NCBI GenBank assembly: GCA_001798105.1
Contig: MGRI01000028.1
Coordinates: 21,888-31,562, forward strand
Length of the DNA stretch: 9,675 bases
DNA from: Deltaproteobacteria bacterium RIFCSPHIGHO2_02_FULL_40_11
GTDB taxonomy: Bacteria; Bdellovibrionota; JACOXK01; 2-02-FULL-40-11
Reading direction: 5' to 3'
Shown here: one piece after another, positions 1 through 6,160 of the stretch
Numbering within the stretch: the first letter of the stretch is position 1
How the letters are laid out: each line of letters starts with the position of its first letter
Translations under genes and position numbers: made by a program
Notes under the pieces: model-generated
Database searches by the model: none
Told to the model about the DNA's origin: nothing
The model's input: the letters and a program-made list of their open reading frames with translations, nothing else

Positions 1-1
1 A

Positions 2-2314
2 ATGGCACAAATACCCTCTAGAGAAGGGAACCGGTACATGCCCGACGGAGAGAATAAAAATGAAGTCGCGCTCTCTTTCTTGTATGCCTTAGGTAAAAAT
101 GCTTCCTCTGCCATGCCTTCCATCTTAGCTATTTTAAATGACAAGCAAAAAAGTAACGACGTGCGAAAACTTGCATTAGATACACTTTTTAAAAACGATC
201 CAAATAGTGGCGCATTCATTGCTTCGCTTGTAGAAATGGCACTTCATGAAGATTCATACAACGATGATATGCCGGAGAACGCAAGGGAGGCACTTTCAAA
301 ATACGAAACGCTTCCTCAACAGGAAAAAGAAAAAATATTAATGGCACTTCAGAAAAAAGGAGATGATTACACACATGCCATTAAACTGGCTGGACATTTG
401 CCTTCACTTTCTCAAGAAACAATTCCTATTTTAAGAGATATCATGTATGGACACGACACCTATGATTCAAGCCGAATTGCAACAGAGGCTTTAACAAAGC
501 TCGTTCAAAATGATCAAGTCTTTGCCAGAAAAGTTACTCAAAGTATTCTAGATAAGATTCAGTCAGAAAATGTGACTAGAGATGAGCTTGAAAAATCTTT
601 TGATTTTTTTGACCAGCTCGGGCCTCTTTCATATGATGCACTGCCATTCTTAAGAAACTTTTTGATGGGTGGAGATCCTCCGTATTTAAGAAACCGTGCA
701 GCAAGGGCCCTGGGTAGGTTAGGACGTTATGGAGCTCGAGCATTTGATGACTTGTTAAATGCTATTGATGATCCAAACGCAAGAGTGGGCTCTATCCAGG
801 CGCTGACTTGGATTCATCGAGGGGACAGTTTTAAGGTGATTGAAAAAATAATCCCTTATTTAAACAGCAAAAACCGTTCAGAAAGGGTATCTGCGCTGAT
901 CGCATTTGAAGAACTTCACCCTGACCTTACCACCGAACAAGCAAAAACCATTGAAGCAAAACTATTAGAAGCTCAGATAGAACCTCCTCCTACAAATGTG
1001 TGTGAATCCATCTGTAAGATTGCAAGTGAAGTTCATGAGTGGAAGCCAGGGAGACATGTTCGTGCGGCTAGATTTGCTGAACAAAGTTTGGGGGCTTATT
1101 TTATGGTGAAAGCGGCTCCATTTTGCCCATTTGCAAATGAGTACAAAAATCGATTGATCTCTGATATTCCGGTTGAGCAAATACCACAGGGGTGTGACAG
1201 CTCTCCATCAGATTTTCAAGCTTTATACAAACTACACAATACCTTTGTTCGGATAAACGAATCCCTACAAGAACAACAAGAAGATCCCGAAGCTGTTTAT
1301 GGAAAGCTATACTCGATTCAGTATTTTAGAGAGCTTTTAAAAAACTCGAATCTATCTGAAGAAGCGAGAAAAAAAATAATGGGACTTCTTGAAAAAACGG
1401 AGCTTTCTCTTAAAAATACGATCAATAAGGCTCCCCATCTTACAGCAGGAAGATGGGGTAGTTTTCTAAATACGTATGCATTGTCGACCGCGATGCTCCC
1501 CTTAAATAGACAAGACATTGATCATGATATGTGGGACTATTTTGATAATGCCTATTCACGTCATAACCCAACACATGTAAGTTATGACCCCACCATACGC
1601 CCTACTCGATTTGAAGAGGAGCAGTATGTTTATTCTAAAGAAGAGGACAAGATTATTCGAACACCCTCTCAGGGGACTCGAATAGGGTTTGGAGGTACTG
1701 AGACTTTTGGATCGACTCCGCGCGCGGTCCCCTATTGGCTTGCGCATTATAAAATGAATCAGGATCTCATGAATACTACTAACGACCCTGATGAATCCCT
1801 CAAAAGCAATATTTTAACTGCGCGCGAAAATCTGATTCAAAGTTTAGACAGTTACGCAATTTATGGCCCTGTATTTGCAGGACATATGGATCGACATGGC
1901 TCTCCTGGAGAAACAGCACATGCAGGACCTCAAGGTCTCGCTCCTTATTTTTATATGTCCACAGTTCCTTATGCTACAGCGGCCATACAAGTATTGATGA
2001 AAAGCGCAAGTGAAGAAGAAAAAGGGAAATTAGTGAAAATTAAAAAAAGAATCCAAGCAGTGCTTCTGGCTCACTTACATGAAGAAGTAAATCAAGAAAT
2101 AAGGTTAAGAGGTCCCGATGTTCACAGCTTACAAAGTGGGGGGATGGCGGGTCCTCGTTATAATAATTGGTATTTACCCATGGCTGGCTTGGCATTGATT
2201 TCATTGGGCGAGGAATGCTCGTCGGCAGATGATGCACCCAAAGATGCTACCCTTGGTATTTTAAATCCAGATGATTTTAGTATTGCTTCGCCAAATAATA
2301 AGCGGAGCAGATGA
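2..2314 (+). CDS. HEAT-repeat protein with toroid-like C-terminus, 5' end probably cut
   Basis: Numbering is from the ATG at position 2; the true start may lie upstream of the window. Residues about 20-330 are helical pairs of HEAT/Armadillo type. The clearest are residues 20-45 (LSFLYALGKNASSAMPSI), 205-240 (DALPFLRNFL then RNRAARALGRLGRYG), 240-270 (DDLLNAIDDPNARVGSIQAL) and 280-305, with the Pro/Asp/Arg turn pattern typical of HEAT repeats. Such repeats form protein-binding solenoids. Residues about 330-480 are helical and unassigned, including a charged segment at 418-470 that may be coiled. Residues about 480-740 have spaced motifs (WGSFLNTYALSTA, STPRAVPYWLAHYK, HAGPQGLAPYFY) resembling the inner-helix pattern of alpha/alpha-toroid proteins such as the prenyltransferase/squalene-cyclase fold. 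This is my inference from pattern, not a family match. No signal peptide or membrane segment is visible in this part. It converges on the phosphatase gene. Codon structure is intact throughout, so the gene is real; its function is unknown. Confidence 0.8.
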   Translation: MAQIPSREGNRYMPDGENKNEVALSFLYALGKNASSAMPSILAILNDKQKSNDVRKLALDTLFKNDPNSGAFIASLVEMALHEDSYNDDMPENAREALSKYETLPQQEKEKILMALQKKGDDYTHAIKLAGHLPSLSQETIPILRDIMYGHDTYDSSRIATEALTKLVQNDQVFARKVTQSILDKIQSENVTRDELEKSFDFFDQLGPLSYDALPFLRNFLMGGDPPYLRNRAARALGRLGRYGARAFDDLLNAIDDPNARVGSIQALTWIHRGDSFKVIEKIIPYLNSKNRSERVSALIAFEELHPDLTTEQAKTIEAKLLEAQIEPPPTNVCESICKIASEVHEWKPGRHVRAARFAEQSLGAYFMVKAAPFCPFANEYKNRLISDIPVEQIPQGCDSSPSDFQALYKLHNTFVRINESLQEQQEDPEAVYGKLYSIQYFRELLKNSNLSEEARKKIMGLLEKTELSLKNTINKAPHLTAGRWGSFLNTYALSTAMLPLNRQDIDHDMWDYFDNAYSRHNPTHVSYDPTIRPTRFEEEQYVYSKEEDKIIRTPSQGTRIGFGGTETFGSTPRAVPYWLAHYKMNQDLMNTTNDPDESLKSNILTARENLIQSLDSYAIYGPVFAGHMDRHGSPGETAHAGPQGLAPYFYMSTVPYATAAIQVLMKSASEEEKGKLVKIKKRIQAVLLAHLHEEVNQEIRLRGPDVHSLQSGGMAGPRYNNWYLPMAGLALISLGEECSSADDAPKDATLGILNPDDFSIASPNNKRSR

Positions 2315-2371
2315 TTTTCAACACTTTTTAAAAATGCCATTAACAATCTAACAAAAAGGTGGGTAAGTCCA

Positions 2372-2395
2372 GATGGTTGAAATTATCCAATCATC
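2372..2395. terminator. Weak hairpin between convergent genes
   Basis: GATGGTTG (2372-2379) pairs with CAATCATC (2388-2395) through eight pairs including one G-U, around an 8-nt loop. TAAG (2364-2367) and CTTA (2397-2400) could extend it beyond an internal loop. It lies in the 92-bp gap between two convergent stop codons, where a bidirectional terminator is expected. The nearest T-runs are detached (TTTTTT at 2410-2415 on plus; AAAAA near 2353-2357 on plus reads as T on minus), so it is not a textbook intrinsic terminator. The rest of the gap shows nothing else. Confidence 0.3.
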
Positions 2396-2406
2396 CCTTA
2401 CAGCCG

Positions 2407-2940
2407 TTACTTTTTTGAGATAGAATCATATGCGTGTATAAAATCTATTAAATTGGGGTGTGCGGGTGGAAAGTGAAAAAAACTGATCATTTCTGTAATC
2501 GCATCGTTTTTGGACCAGCCCAGAAACTCAATGCGGTAGAGCGCAGCCATGATTCCAGTCCGATCTGCACCGCCTTTACAATGCATCCAAATGGGGTAGT
2601 TTTCTCCATTTAAAAGAAGATCAAAATATTGGTTAAGTTGTTCAGGTGTAGGGGGTTCATCTGGATCCATAGGAATTGAGATAAATTGAATTCCTTTTTT
2701 GTTTGCAAAACTTACTTCAAAGCTTTCAATATTTCTTTGAAATCGTAAATTTAAAATTGTGCGAATTTTATATTTTTTTGCATAGTATTTAAGATCATCT
2801 CGATCGGGTTGTGCGGAACGATAAAATCTTCCTTGTACGATAGTCCCAAAATTAAGCAAAGGGTTGCACGCTGTGAAACTTCCTAAATAAAGTGTACACA
2901 GGAATACAAGGATGGAACAGCGATACCTTCGATTGTGCAT
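2407..2940 (-). CDS. Dual-specificity/tyrosine phosphatase-like lipoprotein
   Basis: This 177-aa protein carries the cysteine-phosphatase signature HCKGGADRTG (His120, nucleophile Cys121, Arg127; the CX5R P-loop). Upstream lie FYRSAQP (39-45) and a KIRTILNLR strand (58-66), as in the small Siw14/DUF442-like dual-specificity phosphatases. Asp92 or Asp94 in MDPDEPPTP is the likely general acid. Such enzymes hydrolyse phosphotyrosine, phosphoserine or inositol polyphosphates; the substrate here cannot be told. The N-terminus (basic MHNRRYR, hydrophobic CSILVFLCTLYLG, then SFTAC) looks like a type II signal peptide with Cys25 as the lipidated residue, although Phe rather than Leu at lipobox position -3 makes it imperfect. 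The enzyme would then act in the periplasm, where cysteine phosphatases are less common. It is the last gene of the minus-strand cluster, 43 bp after the HlyIII gene. No strong Shine-Dalgarno is seen before its ATG. Confidence 0.88.
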   Translation of the reverse strand: MHNRRYRCSILVFLCTLYLGSFTACNPLLNFGTIVQGRFYRSAQPDRDDLKYYAKKYKIRTILNLRFQRNIESFEVSFANKKGIQFISIPMDPDEPPTPEQLNQYFDLLLNGENYPIWMHCKGGADRTGIMAALYRIEFLGWSKNDAITEMISFFHFPPAHPNLIDFIHAYDSISKK

Positions 2941-2983
2941 TCATCTTATTAGACGAGAGAAATGGATGGACGTTTATTTATTT

Positions 2984-3655
2984 TTATAACAGATATTTGT
3001 AAACAGACCAAAAATGGCAATAGCCAGCAGCAATCAGCATGAGGTGCCAAATTTCATGTGCGCCGAAGATGGTGGGAAAAGGGTCGGGCCATTTCGCAGC
3101 ATAGAAGAGTGCACCGATGGTATAGAGCAAGCCCCCTGCAGCCAGCCAAAGAATACCTCCCAGCGCAATGATCTTGAGTAAGGGCACAATTGCAATGACG
3201 CTGATCCATCCCATTCCGATGTAAATGATGGCAGACAGCCATCTTGGGGCATGGATGTAAAATGATTTTAAAATAATACCTGCAAGGGCCAACGTCCAAA
3301 TGACCCCAAACAAACTCCAGCCCAAAGTGCCGCGTAAGGCAATGAGACAAAAAGGCGTATAGGTTGCTGCAATGAGTACAAAAATCATCATATGATCCAG
3401 CTTTCGCAAAATGCGAAGCCCTTTTTCATCCAGGGGCAGCAGGTGATACAAAGAACTTGAGATATAGAGCAAAATAAGTCCGGTTCCAAAAATGGAAACA
3501 GAAACAATGGCCCACGCATCTCGATTGCGTGTGGCAGCCACCACCATGATGACCAAAGCAGCAATGGCCAGTCCGAAACTGATGACACTCAGGAATCCAC
3601 TGAAGGGTTCTCGTAAATGAATATTGAATTTTAAAGGGTGTTTCATCTGATTCAT
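2984..3655 (-). CDS. Hemolysin III / PAQR family integral membrane protein
   Basis: This 223-aa protein has seven predicted hydrophobic segments, the usual size and topology of bacterial HlyIII/YqfA (TrhA) proteins. Family residues are present: SSSLYHLLP with His71, LDHMMIFVLIAATYTPF with Asp87 and His88, and HEIWHLMLIAAGYCHFW with His200 and His204. The His/Asp/His-x3-His set is the zinc site that places HlyIII with the eukaryotic adiponectin/progestin receptors (PAQR), a superfamily suspected of lipid-hydrolase (ceramidase-like) activity. The 'hemolysin' name comes from a Bacillus cereus homologue; in most bacteria the role is membrane-lipid or fluidity related. Its ATG overlaps the stop of the upstream gene as ATGA (3652-3655), and no Shine-Dalgarno is evident, so translational coupling is likely. 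A second in-frame ATG at 3646 is an alternative start. Identity is well supported; the substrate is unknown. Confidence 0.93.
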   Translation of the reverse strand: MNQMKHPLKFNIHLREPFSGFLSVISFGLAIAALVIMVVAATRNRDAWAIVSVSIFGTGLILLYISSSLYHLLPLDEKGLRILRKLDHMMIFVLIAATYTPFCLIALRGTLGWSLFGVIWTLALAGIILKSFYIHAPRWLSAIIYIGMGWISVIAIVPLLKIIALGGILWLAAGGLLYTIGALFYAAKWPDPFPTIFGAHEIWHLMLIAAGYCHFWSVYKYLL

Positions 3656-5346
3656 TCAAAATAAAAATAAAATCCGTTGAGGGCAAGCTCCAGAAGATCT
3701 GCCTGGATTGCCAGGTCGAGGTGGGGCAGTTCTGTTTGAAAGCATGTCAGGATGCGGTTTTTAGCTTCTTGAAAAGAAGCAGAAAAGCTTTCATCGTGTT
3801 GACTCAAAATTTTAAGCGCTTGGGCCGTATACACTAAAGCATGGGGGTCATGGGGATGGGGCGCAAAAACTTGTTTTTCAATGGGATACGTTTTTAAAAG
3901 AAATTCCATTTGTTTACGCGCAGCGATTTCATAGCTGGTATTTCCAAAAACTTTAAAACCTTTCCAAAGGGCAAGAACAGCCAGCCCCTGCGGGCCAATG
4001 CCATACACAGGTTCCATTTGAAATTGAGAATGTTTGGGGTAGAACACGGTGGCTTTTGGAGAGGTTTTTAGGCGTTCACAAAGAAAATCCAGGCATTCTA
4101 GTGCTTCTTTTTGAAAAGTTTCTGTTTTTTCTTTTTCATATACATAGATTGTATTTAAGCATAGAGCGGCATCTTCCAACGACCAAAGGGTTTTGGGCTT
4201 TGCTTGAATTAGGTTTTTTTGGGTTTTGATCGTGTCTAAAAGAAGCGGGTGCTCCAATTTCCCTGTAAGATACAAATGAAACCATTCCGAGTACATAGGA
4301 TCTTTTTCGTACAGGTAATAGTTTTTTGAAATCATGCCATGCGTTCGATAGATATAGCTTTGAAAGCAGGATTCCACCCATCCTGTTTTTTGAAATGTTT
4401 TGGCCCAGTATAAATTTAAAGGCAGTTCATCCTTTGTGTGGTTTTTACGTTCTCCCCAAAAGTGGTCATAGTCTGCATGATAATGGGTTAGAAAATTTAA
4501 TTTTATAATTTGGCTCAAATTTTTAAATTCAATGGGGATCTGTGTGGTAAAGGGGTGTGGGGTATTTTGATCCCAATTGGATTCTTGGGATCTGCCATTT
4601 CGAATTAGAATTTCATAGGTTTTTAACACATTTTCTTTGGCATCGATAATTTGAAGATGCTTTGCCAAAAGAGACGTTACTGGGGAACGTATTTGAAAAA
4701 CTTGATTGAGGTGAATGTCTCGAATGGAAATCGCCTGCATGGGATCTGTAAAACGTGCACGAATGGGGTTTCTTTCTTTTAAAAGAGGGGTGCATTCAAA
4801 GTGGTCTTTAAAAAGAATGTATTCTGTGCACATAGGGGTTAGATCGAGGACAAAGCCTTCGTTTTGTTGGACGTTTACTTTTATTTTTGGATCTTTGTTT
4901 TTCAGACGATAATCCTGGTAGGTTCCCAGCCTTTCTTTGGTGGTTAAAACATTCTTGATGGGGTCTGTAAAAACAGAATTTTGAAAGAATTCTATTTTTT
5001 GATGTTGAAAAAGGTTTTCTAAAAGTGTGTTTTCAATGCGTTGGGTTTGGGGATCTTCGACTTCATATACAAAATGATAAATATTGTCTTGCTGCGGGAG
5101 CGTTGCCACATAGGCACCCCAGGGCATCGCCGCCTGGTTTTCTAAAAAAGAAGAGGGGTTGGCATAGTTCCTGATCATTTTTAAAGTGACGGTGTTTTGA
5201 ATGTTTAGGGTTTGGGAAGCTTCCTTAAAAAAGGCAGGCGATTTTGTTTTGTATTCGATGACAAGATATAAATAAGGTTGTTTTAAATGTTTAAAAAGAA
5301 AAGTGTTTTCCGATAATTTTTCAATGTAGTTAAAGTTGACAGACAT
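3652..5346 (-). CDS. Hypothetical 564-aa protein with helical-barrel-like C-terminus
   Basis: I do not recognise this family. The ATG at 5346 (MSVNFNYIEKL) is the chosen start: the open frame continues to 5460, but the added residues would lie antisense to the start of fabL and over the promoters, and no other ATG/GTG/TTG intervenes. No Shine-Dalgarno precedes it, which fits a leaderless mRNA (see the promoter entry). There is no signal peptide and no membrane segment, so it is probably cytoplasmic. Residues 1-280 look beta-rich or mixed. Residues about 385-560 are repeated helices (SLEDAALCLNTIYVYEK, GIGPQGLAVLALWKGFKVFG, SYEIAARKQMEFLLKTY, HALVYTAQALKILSQH), resembling the (alpha/alpha)n barrels of sugar-polymer-active proteins such as the glucuronyl C5-epimerase C-terminal domain. 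That comparison is inference. HTHYHADYDH-like spacing at 287-295 is not a metallo-beta-lactamase site. It leads a minus-strand cluster, coupled by ATGA to the HlyIII gene, hinting at an envelope-related job. Confidence 0.8.
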   Translation of the reverse strand: MSVNFNYIEKLSENTFLFKHLKQPYLYLVIEYKTKSPAFFKEASQTLNIQNTVTLKMIRNYANPSSFLENQAAMPWGAYVATLPQQDNIYHFVYEVEDPQTQRIENTLLENLFQHQKIEFFQNSVFTDPIKNVLTTKERLGTYQDYRLKNKDPKIKVNVQQNEGFVLDLTPMCTEYILFKDHFECTPLLKERNPIRARFTDPMQAISIRDIHLNQVFQIRSPVTSLLAKHLQIIDAKENVLKTYEILIRNGRSQESNWDQNTPHPFTTQIPIEFKNLSQIIKLNFLTHYHADYDHFWGERKNHTKDELPLNLYWAKTFQKTGWVESCFQSYIYRTHGMISKNYYLYEKDPMYSEWFHLYLTGKLEHPLLLDTIKTQKNLIQAKPKTLWSLEDAALCLNTIYVYEKEKTETFQKEALECLDFLCERLKTSPKATVFYPKHSQFQMEPVYGIGPQGLAVLALWKGFKVFGNTSYEIAARKQMEFLLKTYPIEKQVFAPHPHDPHALVYTAQALKILSQHDESFSASFQEAKNRILTCFQTELPHLDLAIQADLLELALNGFYFYFE

Positions 5347-5381
5347 AGGTGTGATGATAGAGATTAAGATATAAATGTCAA
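5347..5381 (-). promoter_or_regulatory. Promoter abutting the start codon, predicting a leaderless mRNA
   Basis: Read on the minus strand, a perfect TTGACA -35 box (5381-5376) is followed by a 16-bp spacer and TATCAT (5359-5354; five of six matches to TATAAT). The expected start of transcription, 6-8 bases downstream, falls at about 5346-5348, that is, at or next to the ATG at 5346. This agrees with the absence of any Shine-Dalgarno before that gene. It would drive the three-gene cluster ending at 2407. Confidence 0.6.
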
Positions 5382-5391
5382 TAAAAGGTGG
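5370..5391 (+). promoter_or_regulatory. Possible -10 box and ribosome binding site of fabL
   Basis: TATAAA (5370-5375) is a good -10 candidate, but no good -35 lies 16-18 bp upstream; a perfect TTGACA at 5336-5341 is 28 bp away, too far for normal spacing. A purine-rich AAAAGGTGG (5383-5391) sits 4 bases before the ATG at 5396 and acts as the Shine-Dalgarno, supporting that start. The box lies inside the spacer of the opposing promoter, so the two would compete for polymerase. Confidence 0.35.
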
Positions 5392-5395
5392 ATGA

Positions 5396-6160
5396 ATGAT
5401 TGATTTAAAAGGAAAAAAAGCATTGATTACCGGTGGCTCTCGGGGCATCGGCCGAGCCATTGCGCTGACCCTTTCAAAGGCAGGCTGTCAGGTTGCCATT
5501 AATTATTTTCGGAATAAAAAAGCTGTCGAAGAAACGGCGGAAGAAATTATGTCATCCCGAGCCGAAGGCGAGGGATCTCCCCTTCTTTTAAAAGCAAATG
5601 TTGGCAAACCTGAAGATATTGTATCGATGTTTGAAACGCTCAAAAAAGAGTGGGGCAGTTTAGATATTGTTGTGAGTAACGCTGCTTCGGGTGTTTTGAA
5701 ACCCACCATGGAATTAACCCATCATCATTGGCAGTGGACGTTGGACATTAATAGCTATTCACTTTTGGCACTCGCCCAACATGCTGTCCCACTGATGAAA
5801 AACGGGGGGAAAATCATTGGCATTTCTTCGATGGGTGCTTTTCGGGCGATTCCCAATTATACGTTGGTCGGTGCATCGAAAGCGGCGATGGAATCTGTCG
5901 CCCGGCATTTGGCAATCGAACTGGCGCCTAAAAAAATTAATGTAAATATTATTTCTGCAGGTGTGGTGGATACAGATGCCCTGAAACATTTTCCAAATCG
6001 CGAAGAACTCTTAGAAAATTCTGCGAAAAAAACGCCAGCGGGTAGGCTCATTACGCCCCAAGATGTTGCCAGTACTGCTTTATTTTTATGTAGCGATTTG
6101 AGTGAGATGATTCATGGGCAGACCATTATTGTCGACGGCGGATATGCGATTGTTGCATAG
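5396..6160 (+). CDS. fabL: Enoyl-[acyl-carrier-protein] reductase (NADPH), FabL type
   Basis: This 254-aa protein is a short-chain dehydrogenase/reductase. It has TGGSRGIG (12-19) for cofactor binding, SNAAS (94-98), the active-site Asn119, Ser144/Ser145, and the Tyr155-x6-Lys162 pair. Several stretches match my memory of Bacillus subtilis FabL closely rather than the ketoacyl reductase FabG: NAASGVLKPTMEL, HWQWTLDIN, VDTDALKHFPNREELLE, KKTPAGRL and GQTIIVDGG. FabL carries out the last reduction of each fatty-acid elongation cycle, converting trans-2-enoyl-ACP to acyl-ACP in the cytoplasm, and is one of several unrelated-or-distant alternatives to FabI. The start is set by the Shine-Dalgarno at 5383-5391 and the normal family length. 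It diverges from the orphan gene across 49 bp, and its last 35 bases overlap the convergent protease gene. No other fatty-acid genes are nearby. Other SDR functions cannot be excluded by sequence alone. Confidence 0.88.
   Translation: MIDLKGKKALITGGSRGIGRAIALTLSKAGCQVAINYFRNKKAVEETAEEIMSSRAEGEGSPLLLKANVGKPEDIVSMFETLKKEWGSLDIVVSNAASGVLKPTMELTHHHWQWTLDINSYSLLALAQHAVPLMKNGGKIIGISSMGAFRAIPNYTLVGASKAAMESVARHLAIELAPKKINVNIISAGVVDTDALKHFPNREELLENSAKKTPAGRLITPQDVASTALFLCSDLSEMIHGQTIIVDGGYAIVA

Noticed and set aside
4462..4488. THYHADYDH (residues 287-295 of the 564-aa protein) as a metallo-beta-lactamase HxHxDH site
   Set aside because: Spacing is H-x-H-x-D-x-D-H rather than HxHxDH, and none of the fold's other motifs follow.
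5347..5460. 38-residue N-terminal extension of the orphan protein (MARPMPREPP...)
   Set aside because: It would be antisense to the first codons of fabL and span both promoters; the composition is not protein-like and ATG 5346 fits the promoter.
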